From the NCBI RefSeq assembly GCF_027627575.1, contig NZ_CP114065.1:2914001-2978000 (forward strand): a DNA stretch of 64,000 bases. Reading direction: 5' to 3'. Shown here one piece after another: positions 17,890-26,913 of this stretch. Position numbers and translations under genes: made by a program. Below the pieces are notes generated by a model that made no database searches, was not told where the DNA came from, and saw nothing but the letters and a program-made list of their open reading frames with translations. The DNA is from Kribbella sp. CA-293567 (lineage in GTDB: Bacteria > Actinomycetota > Actinomycetes > Propionibacteriales > Kribbellaceae). How positions within the stretch are numbered: the first letter of the stretch is position 1; each line of letters begins with the position of its first letter.

Positions 17890-18237
17890 GCCGATCGCCC
17901 TCCCTGGCTGATCAGCGGTCCCCCCGAAACCGTCGCTAGTGGCTCCGAGTCTGTACCTCGCAGCGGTGTGGCGACAGGGGGATACCCCCGACCGGACCCC
18001 GAGATCGGCCCGTAGCCGGCGCTGGGCGCCGGAGAAGTTATGGGTGCCGGACCGGGAAGCGCCTCACGGCGCGAGGCCGCTCGAAGCGGCTATATTTGGG
18101 ACCCGGGGCTACCGCGGCCCGACACCTCCATCAGTGTAACCGGTGACCAAACCCCTTGTCCTGTTGACTTCTCACCGGTCGGTTGCCTAGCACCAAGGCC
18201 AGATCGACGCAAGTACCGTCCGGTGAAGATCGGCGGA
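17890..18237. other. Intergenic region upstream of the ABC operon
   Basis: This 348-base stretch lies between two minus-strand genes. It must hold the promoter of the ABC operon, but I cannot place -35 and -10 boxes with confidence. No open frame in it looks like a gene and no clear RNA structure was found. Confidence 0.5.
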
Positions 18238-18843
18238 CTACCAGAGCTGGCCGGCGCGTTCGGCCCGCGCCGCGGTCTGCAACTGATCGGCCATCTCGAC
18301 CAGCCGGGAAGCGGATCTGACCTGTTCGTGGGTCTCCTCGGCCAGGTGCGCCCGGCCGGTTGCCACGATCCGGGCGAAAGCTGCGGCGCGGTCCAGGGTG
18401 GTGGCGAAATCACCGGTCGCGACACCCCGCAGTACGGCGTCGACCATCTGCCGCACCTCGGCCGGGCCGGGCGGGTCGGCGACACCGGCGACCACCGCGT
18501 GCACCTCGGCGTACTTGCGGCCGGTCGAGTACTCCCGGGAGACCTCCTCGGCGTTGCCGTGCACCCAGGAGCGCAGCAGGTACAGCCGCCACAGCGTGCC
18601 CGGCAGCGAATCGGCCGGTGCGTCCGACCACAGGTCGGCCAGTTCGTCCAGGCCGTAGTCGTCGGCCAGCTTGACCACCCGGGCGATCACTTCGGCGTCC
18701 TCCGTCGAGCGCGCTCCGCGCACCAGCAACTCCGCCGTCCGGTGCGCGACCTCGGCCACCGCGGCCGGGTCGTGCGCCCCGGGCAACGACTCGAACAGGT
18801 TGGCACCCGGCAGGATCGGCCGGCGCGGCGTGGGAACGGTCAC
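18238..18843 (-). CDS. Conserved actinobacterial hypothetical protein
   Basis: A 201-residue, mostly helical, probably cytosolic protein starting VTVPTPRRPILPGANLFESL. I recall similar proteins with this N-terminal motif in many actinomycetes but know no function. Conserved-looking blocks are AVAEVAHRTAELLVRGA, SLPGTLWRLYLLRSWV and the tail with FATTLDRAAAFARIVATGRAHLA. GTG 18843 is preferred to an upstream in-frame GTG at 18864 because the recognisable family start falls there; neither has a clear ribosome binding site. It is divergent from the next small gene. Confidence 0.7.
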   Translation of the reverse strand: MTVPTPRRPILPGANLFESLPGAHDPAAVAEVAHRTAELLVRGARSTEDAEVIARVVKLADDYGLDELADLWSDAPADSLPGTLWRLYLLRSWVHGNAEEVSREYSTGRKYAEVHAVVAGVADPPGPAEVRQMVDAVLRGVATGDFATTLDRAAAFARIVATGRAHLAEETHEQVRSASRLVEMADQLQTAARAERAGQLW

Positions 18844-18920
18844 CCGCCCATCGTGCCTGACCACCCCCGACTCCGCATTTCGACCCGGCGCAGTCGGTGC
18901 GGAGTCAGTACAGTCGAGAC

Positions 18921-19316
18921 ATGGTGGCTGGACGTGGGCGGTTGGCGAAGAACGTGGTCAAGTACGGCGTGCGGTACGGGCCGATGGCGTTCGAGGCGGT
19001 CAAGCACGGGCGGGAGCCTGCCCAGCAGGCGGTCCAGGCCGCGCTGGCGAAGCGGAACGCGCGGAAGAAGGCGATCGAGCACGCGCTGACCGTGCGGGAC
19101 GGGTCGTTGCTCAAGGTGATCAAGGACGGGCAGGCGGTCTTCTTCGTGTTCAGCGGGGACGCGATCGTCACCACCTATCCGCCGGTGGCGCAGTCCGCCT
19201 ATCCGGAGCTGCTGCGGCACGCCGACCTGGATCGGCGGGAGAACGCTCTCGCACTGGCCGCAGCCAAGCCCAAACTGACCGACCGGCTGCCCAAGCTCCG
19301 GCGCCGGGCCAGCTAG
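18921..19316 (+). CDS. Small basic hypothetical protein
   Basis: A 131-residue, strongly basic protein starting MVAGRGRLAKNVVKYGVRYG and ending PKLTDRLPKLRRRAS. The middle holds a helical basic stretch (AALAKRNARKKAIEHALTV) followed by beta-strand-like segments (GSLLKVIKDGQAVFFVFSGD). ATG 18921 is used; the frame is open 24 bases further. I recognise only that such short proteins occur in other actinobacteria. There is no membrane helix or signal peptide. Confidence 0.65.
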   Translation: MVAGRGRLAKNVVKYGVRYGPMAFEAVKHGREPAQQAVQAALAKRNARKKAIEHALTVRDGSLLKVIKDGQAVFFVFSGDAIVTTYPPVAQSAYPELLRHADLDRRENALALAAAKPKLTDRLPKLRRRAS

Positions 19317-19380
19317 CCCCCCGCAGGGTTGACCTGGGTGTAACACTCCGGACCTCGGGAGGCAACACCTTCCCCGCAGA

Positions 19381-19398
19381 GTGGAAGAACGTTTCCAC
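19381..19398 (+). promoter_or_regulatory. Inverted repeat upstream of the ACT-GNAT gene
   Basis: GTGGAA and TTCCAC form perfect 6-bp arms around six bases. The element ends 16 bases before the ATG, just upstream of the GAGGGAGGG ribosome binding site. It could be an operator or a small leader hairpin. Confidence 0.45.
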
Positions 19399-19414
19399 GA
19401 GGGAGGGCTCACCC

Positions 19415-20401
19415 ATGCTCTGGAAGATCAGGACCGAACTCGCCGACCGGCCAGGTGCGCTGGCCGAGCTCGCCGCACGCTGTGGTGCGGACGAGATCAA
19501 CATTCTGAGCCTGGAAGTCTTCACCGCCGAGTCGGGCGCCGTCGATGAACTCGTCGTCTCCACCGGCGTCGGCTGGTCCGCGGAGGATCTCACCGCGCTG
19601 GTCGCCAGTGCCGGCTGCACCGGTACCACGGTCCGCCCGTGCCAGGCCGATGTGCTCCACGACGCCCCCACCCGCTACCTGCGCGCAGTACTGCGGCTGA
19701 TCGACGATCCGCTGTCCGTCGACGAGGAACTGGAAAGTCTGCAGGGATTCGGCCAGTACACGCCGGCCGAGTGGGCGCGTGCCGACGTACTGGTCGAGAT
19801 CGCCGGCCGGCTGGCCGAGCGGGAGCCTGCTCCGGTTCCGGCGCCGCCGCGGCCTGGCAGCGCAGTACCGGAGTTGCGGAAGGCCACTGTCGGGGATGCG
19901 GACGCAGTAGTCGCCATGCACGACCGGTGCTCCTACGAGAGCCGCACCAGGCGCTATCACGTCCCCATGCCCAAGCTCACTGCCCGTACTGCGCGGCACC
20001 TGTCTGCGCCCGCCGGTGGCGTCTCCATCGTCGCCGCAACCGGTGGAGCAGTCGTCGGGATGGCCACTGCGGCTCCTTGGGACGAACTGAGCGGTACGGC
20101 GATGGAGATCGCCGTCCTGGTCGAGGACGGCTGGCAGCGGCGCGGACTCGGTACGCAACTGCTGAAGAGGGTGATCCGCGAGGCCCGGGAGCTCGGCGCC
20201 GATCGCGTGGTGTGCATGGTCCAGCCGGAGAACGACGCGATGCTACGGACGGTCGAGGGCCTGCGGTTGCGCACCAGGGTGGTGCAGGACAGTGGCCATC
20301 TGATGGTCACCGTCGCGCTGTCCGACCAGAGCCTGTCGCATGCGGGGGATCGACCTTCGGTGCCCTATCGTCAGACCCGTGCCATCCCTGCCCGGTCGTA
20401 A
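19415..20401 (+). CDS. ACT domain-GNAT acetyltransferase fusion
   Basis: A 328-residue fusion. Residues 1-~75 form an ACT-type domain opening MLWKIRTELADRPGALAELA, which usually binds an amino acid. After a helical linker and a Pro-rich hinge (APVPAPPRPG), residues ~155-310 are a GNAT N-acetyltransferase: ELRKATVGDADAVVAMHDRC at the start and the acetyl-CoA loop around EDGWQRRGLGTQLLKRVIRE. This suggests an acetyltransferase controlled by an amino acid; both the substrate and the regulation are inference. GAGGGAGGG precedes ATG 19415. The 3' end overlaps the predicted start of the potassium channel gene. Confidence 0.85.
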   Translation: MLWKIRTELADRPGALAELAARCGADEINILSLEVFTAESGAVDELVVSTGVGWSAEDLTALVASAGCTGTTVRPCQADVLHDAPTRYLRAVLRLIDDPLSVDEELESLQGFGQYTPAEWARADVLVEIAGRLAEREPAPVPAPPRPGSAVPELRKATVGDADAVVAMHDRCSYESRTRRYHVPMPKLTARTARHLSAPAGGVSIVAATGGAVVGMATAAPWDELSGTAMEIAVLVEDGWQRRGLGTQLLKRVIREARELGADRVVCMVQPENDAMLRTVEGLRLRTRVVQDSGHLMVTVALSDQSLSHAGDRPSVPYRQTRAIPARS

Positions 20402-21449
20402 CCCGCACGGCCTTCTCGTCAATCTGCCCGCGAGCACTCGCTCGCCGGTGGTGGAGTTGTCCCGGCGGCTGCTGATCGCGCTGGGACTGCTGACGTTGAT
20501 GGTGCTCATCGTGGTCGTCGACCGGGACGGTTACAAGGACACCTACGACGGTGAGGTCGGTTTCATCGACAGCATCTACTACGCCACCGTCACGCTGACC
20601 ACCACCGGCTACGGCGACATCACCCCGGTGACGCCGACGGCCCGGCTGGTGAACGCCTTCGTCGTCACGCCACTGCGGATCTCGTTCCTGGTGGTGCTGG
20701 TCGGCACGACGCTGGAAGTCCTGGCGAACGAAGGTCGCCGCATCATGCGCGACTCACGATGGAGGAAGCGCATGAAGGACCACGTGGTAGTCATCGGCTA
20801 CGGCACCAAGGGCCGCGCGGCGGTGCAGACCCTGCTCAGCAACGGCGTCAAGCGCGCCGACATCGTCGTGATCGACCCGCGGGCGCAGGCGATCGGTGAC
20901 GCGGGCAACGATCAGATGGCCGCCTTCCACGGCGACGCCACCAACCGGACCGTACTGCGCCGCGCGGAGGCGATGACCGCCCGCGAGGTAATCGTCACCA
21001 CCGACCGCGACGACTCCGCGGTACTGGTTACCCTCGCGGTCCGCCAGCTGAACCCGAACGCGCACATCGTCGTGGCGGTCCGCGAGGAGGACAACGTCCC
21101 CCTGTTGCGGCAGAGCGGCGCCGACGCGGTCGTCACCTCCTCCGAAGCGGTCGGCCGGCTGCTCGGACTCTCCGCCGTCAGCCCGAACCTGGGTGAGGTG
21201 ATGGAGGACCTGCTGACCTACGGCGAAGGCCTCGAGGTGGCCGAGCGCCCGGTGCTCGGCCGCGAGGTCGGCAAGGCGCCCTCCTCGGTGCCCGACCGCG
21301 TGGTCTCCGTCGTCCGCGACGGCAAGGTCCACCGGTACTACGACTCGTCGGTGTCGGTGCTCGCCGCCGGTGACAAGCTCATCGTCGTCCGCCCGGCCAA
21401 GGAGACCCCCTGGGCCGAGCGCCCGGGTGCCGACGACCAGGACGAGTAG
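20379..21449 (+). CDS. Potassium channel with RCK/TrkA domains
   Basis: A 356-residue two-transmembrane potassium channel subunit. The first helix is LLIALGLLTLMVLIVVVD, the pore loop carries the selectivity filter TTTGYGD, and the second helix is LRISFLVVLVGTTLEVLANE. A cytosolic RCK_N Rossmann domain follows (HVVVIGYGTKGRAAVQTLL) and then a TrkA_C/RCK_C-like domain (around EVGKAPSSVPDRVVSVVRDG). It should form a tetrameric ligand-gated K+ channel. GTG 20379 is chosen, overlapping the previous gene by 23 bases; the upstream extension has no domain support. No ribosome binding site is clear. Confidence 0.9.
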   Translation: MPSLPGRNPHGLLVNLPASTRSPVVELSRRLLIALGLLTLMVLIVVVDRDGYKDTYDGEVGFIDSIYYATVTLTTTGYGDITPVTPTARLVNAFVVTPLRISFLVVLVGTTLEVLANEGRRIMRDSRWRKRMKDHVVVIGYGTKGRAAVQTLLSNGVKRADIVVIDPRAQAIGDAGNDQMAAFHGDATNRTVLRRAEAMTAREVIVTTDRDDSAVLVTLAVRQLNPNAHIVVAVREEDNVPLLRQSGADAVVTSSEAVGRLLGLSAVSPNLGEVMEDLLTYGEGLEVAERPVLGREVGKAPSSVPDRVVSVVRDGKVHRYYDSSVSVLAAGDKLIVVRPAKETPWAERPGADDQDE

Positions 21450-21699
21450 CTGCCGGTTCAGGCCCAGCTGGCTAGTGGTGGGCGCGGCGATCCCGCTTCG
21501 CTGGCCTGCTGGCCGGAGCTTTCGCGTACGTCGCCAGCGATCGAGCTGACCGGAGTTAGTCAGTCGAGCTACTGGCGCGAGGTCGCCGGGGTGTTCGCAG
21601 GGGTTGACTGCGGCTTCAATGTTGCTTGAGGCAACTTTGTTCGATCGGGGCGGGAAAGGAACTTCCGATCGCGCTGGTTTCGGGCTGCTCCCGGGTGGG

Positions 21700-22128
21700 A
21701 ATGTTCGGGAGGCCGTGCTGGGCGGCATCAAGTACGGGCGGGACGCGGACGGCGTACCGGGGGAGTGGTCGCGGCCGCTGGCAAGACGGATCTGGAGCAG
21801 ACCGGGCCGGGTGCTGGCCGCGGTCGCGGGGTGGACCTGCGGGCGGCCGACGCGCGTCGGTTCGCGCACCGGAGTGAAACGTTGGAGAGACTGAACCGAT
21901 GAGAACGGGACACCAACTCGGCCGGTACCTCGACGGTGCTCGCGAAGTTCCGGACCGGCACCGTGCTTGGCGCGGTCCCGGGGATTCCGGCAGAGTGGGC
22001 CGAACCGCTCGACGACCGGCTGACGGCCGGCTTGCCCGGGACGAACGAGGTGGCGATCAGCGAGCCGGCAGCACGGACCGTGGTGGCTCGGAGGGCAGGA
22101 CGGAAGGCGGAGGTTGGGCGTGGCTGAG
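21700..22128 (+). pseudogene. Decayed ADP-ribosylglycohydrolase-like remnant
   Basis: No intact gene exists between 21450 and 22119. Around 21700-21770 one frame reads AVLGGIKYGRDADG, close to the GGVNYGRDADS-type metal-binding block of ADP-ribosylglycohydrolases. From 21831 another frame reads VDLRAADARRFAHRSETLER, meets a TGA at 21900, and continues TVLGAVPGIPAEWAEPLDDR and LPGTNEVAISEPAARTV, like the C-terminal end of that family. This frame runs into the start of the sugar kinase gene. A frameshifted, interrupted remnant is the best reading. Such hydrolase genes often precede PfkB kinases in actinomycetes. The first 250 bases of the gap show nothing identifiable. Confidence 0.45.
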
Positions 22129-23004
22129 GTCGTAGTCGTGGGCAGCGCGAACGTGGACCTGGTGCTCCCCGTCCCGCGGATCCCACGACCCGGCGAGACG
22201 CTGCTGGCCGGCGGGCTGACCCGCGGCCCCGGCGGCAAGGGCGCCAACCAGGCGGTCGCCTCCGCCCGTGCCGGCGCCTCGACCGCCTTCGTTGCCTCGC
22301 TCGGTGACGACGACGGGGGTGCCCTGCTCCGCGACGCGCTCGGTGGCTCCGGAGTGGACCTCTCGCTGGTTTCGACCTCCGCCAACCCGACCGGTACGGC
22401 GATCATCACGGTGGCCGCCGACGGGGAGAACTCGATCGTCGTGGCCCCCTCGGCCAACGCCGACCTGAAGCTGTCGGCCGACGCGCTGGCCGCGATCGCG
22501 GGAGCGAAAATCGTCCTTTCTCAACTGGAGATCCCGATCGCCACGGTCCGGGCCGCCGCCGAGGCGAGTGCGTACTTCATCCTCAACGCGGCCCCGGCGG
22601 CGGAACTCTCCGACGAGCTGCTCACCCACGTCGATCTGCTGGTGGTCAACGAGACCGAGGCGGAGGCAGTGGCCGGCGCGAAGTTCGCCGCGCTGCTCGA
22701 CCGGGTGCCGGCCGCAGTGGTCACCCTCGGCGCCGAGGGAGCGGTGATCTTTGCCCGCGGCGCCGCGGAAATCCGGATTCCGGGCGTGTCGGTGGAGGTG
22801 GTCGACACCACCGCGGCCGGTGACACCTTCTGTGGCGTGCTCGCCGCCACACTCGCTGCCGAATCAACTACAGCCCGCGACCTGACGAATGCGGTCCGAC
22901 GCGCTAACGTAGCTGCTTCATTGAGCGTTCAGACCGCGGGGGCGATCCCCTCGGTGCCTCACGGGGAAGTCATCGACGCGCGTCTTGCGGAGGTATACCT
23001 GTGA
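22120..23004 (+). CDS. PfkB-family sugar kinase (ribokinase-like)
   Basis: A 294-residue ribokinase-type kinase. The N-terminal block is [20 protein letters not shown], followed by the substrate loop [17 protein letters not shown]. The catalytic block near the C-terminus is [19 protein letters not shown] with the general-base Asp, and a [16 protein letters not shown] tail closes the fold. The motifs fit ribokinase, but nucleoside or other sugar substrates are possible. GTG 22120 follows GGCGGAGG at about 6 bases. The stop overlaps the next gene as GTGA, so the two are coupled. Confidence 0.88.
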   Translation: MAEVVVVGSANVDLVLPVPRIPRPGETLLAGGLTRGPGGKGANQAVASARAGASTAFVASLGDDDGGALLRDALGGSGVDLSLVSTSANPTGTAIITVAADGENSIVVAPSANADLKLSADALAAIAGAKIVLSQLEIPIATVRAAAEASAYFILNAAPAAELSDELLTHVDLLVVNETEAEAVAGAKFAALLDRVPAAVVTLGAEGAVIFARGAAEIRIPGVSVEVVDTTAAGDTFCGVLAATLAAESTTARDLTNAVRRANVAASLSVQTAGAIPSVPHGEVIDARLAEVYL

Positions 23005-24992
23005 ACCCCCTCGAGCCCAGGCCGATCGATCAGCCCGCGAAGGTCGATCTCGGCCTGCGAGCAGAGCTGGCCTTCCTCGACGACGCCAAGATCCTCGGCG
23101 CCCCCGACGACCCGAACGACCTGCCCCGCTGGCGCGGCAAGCTGGCCGAGTGGCTGATGGGCGCCTACGACCGGACGGCGTACGACGGCGGCTCGCACTA
23201 CGAGGAGCCCGGTCGCGAATGGACCCAGACGGCGTACTCGGTGGCGCTGGTCTGGCTGTGGGACGACCAGCTCTACGACGTCGACCAGGGCGTCTTCACA
23301 CCGGAGAGGTTCGTCCGGCACGGGATCGAGGAGTTCGGCGGGTACGACGCGGTGGTGCTGTGGCACGCCTATCCGGTGATCGGGATCGACTCGCGCAACC
23401 AGTTCGACTTCTACCGCGACGTGCCGGGGCTGAAGGAACTGGTTGCCAGGCTGCACGATCTCGGCCTGAAGGTGTTCTTCGACTACAACCCCTGGGATGT
23501 CGGCACCCGCCGGGAGCCGCTGCCCGATGGGGACGCCTTCGCTGCCCTGGTGGCCCGGTTCGGGGCCGACGGCGCCTTCCTGGACACGTTGAAGGAGGCC
23601 GATCCGGCTTTCACCCGGCCGTTGAAACGGGCCAACCCGGCGATCGCCCTGGAGAGCGAGTCAAGGTTGCCGTTGGCAAGGATCGGCGATCACGCGTTGT
23701 CCTGGGCGCAGTGGTCCGCGGACACCCGGGCGCCCGGCGTACTGCGGGCGCACCTGTTCGAGCGGCGGCACATGATGCACCACACCCGCCGCTGGCACCG
23801 CGATCACAGCGACGAGCTGCAATCCGCCTGGGTGAACGGGGTCGGCATCCTGGTCTGGGAGTCGGTGTTCTCGGCCTGGGTCGGCTGGAATGCCCGCGAT
23901 CGCGCGACGCTGCGCCGGATGGTGGCGGCCCAGAGAGCGTTCTCGCCGGTCCTGATCGGTGGCGACTGGATCCCGCTGACGCCGGAGATCCCGGACAAGG
24001 CCCGCGAGCACGGCGTCTTCGGCTCGCGGTTCGAGCTGGCCGACGTGACGTTGTGGACCCTGATCAACCGCGACGAGGAGGACTTCGAGGGCGTCGTACT
24101 GCGCTCCGAGGACCAGGTCGGCGACTGGTACGACGTGACCACCGGCGTACCGATCACGGCGGACGACGACGGCGTTCACTTGGTGGTCCCGGGCCGTGGC
24201 GTGGCGGGAATCGTCCGCGTCGGCGCTACGGCCGGGCAGAGCTGCCGCGCGACTGCTCGTCGGCTCGGAACGACGCCGCGGCCGCATGTGAAGGACACAG
24301 CCTTTCCGGTCGCGCCTGCCGTCCGGGTTGCCGTGCCTGAGGTTTCCGGTGCGGCAACGATCGGTGAGACGGTGGAGGTGCCAGCCGGGGAGCGCTCTCT
24401 GACGGTTCGGCACCGGCGGCGCGAGACCGGGCTGTACGACCAGGCGCCGTACGTCGATGAGTGGAAGCCGGCCCCTCCACGGCTGCACGACCTCCGGACG
24501 GTAACTCGCGAGATCGCGCTCTCTGCGGTCTCGGTCGCGATCCGCGAGGTGACCAACGCGGAGTACGCGGAGTTCCTCCGAGCGACGCGATACCAGCCGA
24601 AGGTGGCGAACAGGTTCCTCGCGCACTGGGTCGACGGCGCTCCCGTCGCCGGGACCGAGGACGAACCGGTGACGTACGTCGATCTCCCGGACGCCCGGGC
24701 CTACGCGGCTTGGCGCGGAGGAAGGTTGCCGACCGAGGACGAGTGGCAGGTCGCGGCCGGACTGGACCGGTTCACCAGGGCCGAGCCGTTGGTCTGGAAC
24801 CTGACCGAGAGCGAGCACCGGGACGGACGCAGCCGGTTCTGCATCCTCAAGGGCGGTTCGTACTACGTGGCCGAGGGCTCCGACTGGTACGCCGACGGCG
24901 GGCCGCAGGAGCCGGAGGTCAGCTTCAAACTGGTGCTCACCGGTGGTGGGCTCGACCGCTCGGAGACCATCGGCTTCCGATGCGCCGGCTGA
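23001..24992 (+). CDS. Glycosidase-like barrel fused to FGE-sulfatase-like domain
   Basis: A 663-residue cytosolic protein of two parts. Residues ~1-430 look like a TIM-barrel glycosidase: [23 protein letters not shown] strand/helix (starting VARLHDLG), [17 protein letters not shown] and a downstream segment [15 protein letters not shown]. Residues ~490-663 resemble a formylglycine-generating-enzyme (SUMF1) fold: [40 protein letters not shown] with [10 protein letters not shown], and the end IGFRCAG. I do not see the paired active-site cysteines of true FGE. The GTG start overlaps the kinase stop, so it probably acts with that kinase in sugar metabolism. Substrate unknown. Confidence 0.7.
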   Translation: MNPLEPRPIDQPAKVDLGLRAELAFLDDAKILGAPDDPNDLPRWRGKLAEWLMGAYDRTAYDGGSHYEEPGREWTQTAYSVALVWLWDDQLYDVDQGVFTPERFVRHGIEEFGGYDAVVLWHAYPVIGIDSRNQFDFYRDVPGLKELVARLHDLGLKVFFDYNPWDVGTRREPLPDGDAFAALVARFGADGAFLDTLKEADPAFTRPLKRANPAIALESESRLPLARIGDHALSWAQWSADTRAPGVLRAHLFERRHMMHHTRRWHRDHSDELQSAWVNGVGILVWESVFSAWVGWNARDRATLRRMVAAQRAFSPVLIGGDWIPLTPEIPDKAREHGVFGSRFELADVTLWTLINRDEEDFEGVVLRSEDQVGDWYDVTTGVPITADDDGVHLVVPGRGVAGIVRVGATAGQSCRATARRLGTTPRPHVKDTAFPVAPAVRVAVPEVSGAATIGETVEVPAGERSLTVRHRRRETGLYDQAPYVDEWKPAPPRLHDLRTVTREIALSAVSVAIREVTNAEYAEFLRATRYQPKVANRFLAHWVDGAPVAGTEDEPVTYVDLPDARAYAAWRGGRLPTEDEWQVAAGLDRFTRAEPLVWNLTESEHRDGRSRFCILKGGSYYVAEGSDWYADGGPQEPEVSFKLVLTGGGLDRSETIGFRCAG

Positions 24993-25212
24993 CCTCTGGG
25001 TTGCCGAGATGAGGTCGGCGCCACTCGAAGGCGTGCGCTCCCGAACAGGTGGCCGCGCTGCGTGGGGCAGAGTCGTGTAGGTGTTGAGCGCTGTATCGGC
25101 CGACAGACTGGATTGGTTGACGAAGCTGTTGCCGAAAGCCCTCATCGAACTGATGAGCCGGATCGACGCTTGATGCCGCCTCCTCGGCAGGGGACCGGCT
25201 AAGGTCGAAAGC

Positions 25213-26802
25213 ATGCTGCCTCGGATGGTCGATGCCGTCGTGATCGGGTCCGGACCCAACGGGCTGGTGAGCGCGATCGCCTTGGCCGACGCAGGCTGGG
25301 ACGTGCTGGTGCTGGAAGCCGCGGACGAGCTCGGCGGCGCGGTCCGATCGACCAGCGTCGACGGCTGGATCAGCGACCGGTTCAGCTCCAGCTATCCGCT
25401 CGGAGTCGCCTCGCCGGTACTGCGCGCGCTGGAGCTCGAGAAGCACGGCCTCCGCTGGGCGCATGCGCCGCTGGCGTTGGCTCACCTTCTGGAGCCCGAC
25501 GACGACGCCGTTGCCATCCACCCCGATCCGTCCGACACCGCCGCCTCGATCGGCCGCGACCACCCGCGGGACGGCGACGCCTGGCTGCGCCTCTACCAGG
25601 ACTACGTCAAGATCCGCGGCCCTTTCCTGCAAGCACTTCTCACCTCTTGGCCTCCCGTCGTCCCCGGCGTCCGGATGGCGCGCAGGCTCGGTTCGGCCGG
25701 CGACCTGGCCAGATTCGCTCGCTTCATGGCGATGCCGATGCACCGCATGGGCCAGGAACTCTTCGAGGGGCCGCGCGGCCGCGCGCTGCTCGCCGGCAAC
25801 GCTCTCCACGCCGACGCCCCACTCACCGGCAGCGTCAGCGGCACCATGGGCTGGCTGCTCGCGATGCTCGCCCAAGATGTCGGCTTCCCGGTCGCTCAGG
25901 GCGGTTCGGGAGCGCTCTCCCAAGCCCTCGTACGCCGGGCCGAGACGGCCGGTGCGCTTCTTGTCACCGGCGCTCCGATCACCGCGATCGACGTCTCGGC
26001 CGGTCAGGTCACCGCAGTACGGACAGCCGGCGGCGAAACCATCGGCGTACGCCGTGCCGTGATCGCCGACGTCTCCGCCCAGACCTTGTACGGCGAACTG
26101 TTGCCGCCGGCCTGCGTTCCGGCCGGTCTGCGACGCGATCTCGAGAACTTCGAATGGGACTACCCGACGGTCAAGCTCAACTACCAGCTGAGCGGACCGA
26201 TTCCCTGGCGAGCCGCCGAGGCGCGAGAGGCCGGCGTCGTCCACCTCGGCGGTACTGCGGACGACCTGGTCCACGTCGGCGCCGACCTCGATACGGGTCG
26301 CTTGCCCACGACACCTTTTCTGCTGATCGGCCAGACCACCAAGGCCGACAGCTCTCGCTCGCCGGCCGGTACCGAAGCGGTTTGGGCCTATTCGCATCTG
26401 CCGCGCGGGGTGACCGACGACGCCGAGGCGGAGAAGCTGGCCGGCCGGATGGACCGCGCGATCGAACGCCACGCTCCGGGCTTCCTCGAACTCATCACCG
26501 CCCGTGACCTGCAACGCCCGAGCGACTTCATCGAGGCCAACGCGTCCCTGGGCCTCGGTGCGCTCGGCGGCGGAACCACGCAGCTCCACCAGCAGTTGAT
26601 CTTCCGCCCGACCGTCGGCCTCGGCAGTCCGCGCACTGTGGTCGCCGGGCTCTACCTGGGCAGCTCCGCCATCCACCCCGGCCCCGGCGTTCACGGAGGT
26701 TGCGGCCACCTCGCTGCGCGTACAGCTCTCCGCGACGCCTCGCTGCTCGGCCCGCTGACCCGCATCCCTGCCACCGCGGCCCTCCGCCACCTTCAACGCT
26801 GA
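25213..26802 (+). CDS. Phytoene-dehydrogenase-like FAD oxidoreductase
   Basis: A 529-residue flavoprotein of the CrtI/amine-oxidase superfamily. The N-terminal dinucleotide fold is AVVIGSGPNGLVSAIALADA followed by VLVLEAADELGGAVRS. The C-terminal FAD-binding end is VVAGLYLGSSAIHPGPGVHG with GCGHLAARTAL. No carotenoid synthesis genes (crtB, crtE) are nearby, so the substrate is not implied by context; many such homologues in actinomycetes are not carotenoid enzymes. The start is ATG 25213, with ATG 25225 possible. It is a single-gene unit. Confidence 0.85.
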   Translation: MLPRMVDAVVIGSGPNGLVSAIALADAGWDVLVLEAADELGGAVRSTSVDGWISDRFSSSYPLGVASPVLRALELEKHGLRWAHAPLALAHLLEPDDDAVAIHPDPSDTAASIGRDHPRDGDAWLRLYQDYVKIRGPFLQALLTSWPPVVPGVRMARRLGSAGDLARFARFMAMPMHRMGQELFEGPRGRALLAGNALHADAPLTGSVSGTMGWLLAMLAQDVGFPVAQGGSGALSQALVRRAETAGALLVTGAPITAIDVSAGQVTAVRTAGGETIGVRRAVIADVSAQTLYGELLPPACVPAGLRRDLENFEWDYPTVKLNYQLSGPIPWRAAEAREAGVVHLGGTADDLVHVGADLDTGRLPTTPFLLIGQTTKADSSRSPAGTEAVWAYSHLPRGVTDDAEAEKLAGRMDRAIERHAPGFLELITARDLQRPSDFIEANASLGLGALGGGTTQLHQQLIFRPTVGLGSPRTVVAGLYLGSSAIHPGPGVHGGCGHLAARTALRDASLLGPLTRIPATAALRHLQR

Positions 26803-26913
26803 CAACACGGGCTGCGGGGCGATCAGTGCCGGTACGCACCCTCGCGCCGCCGCCGCCGTCGGGTAGGTGCTCCCGCTGGAATGCGAAGGTAGGGCTGTGA
26901 AGAGGAGTTCGCA

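Noticed and set aside
25213..26802. Carotenoid biosynthesis locus
   Set aside because: Only the phytoene-dehydrogenase-like fold is present; no phytoene synthase or GGPP synthase lies nearby.
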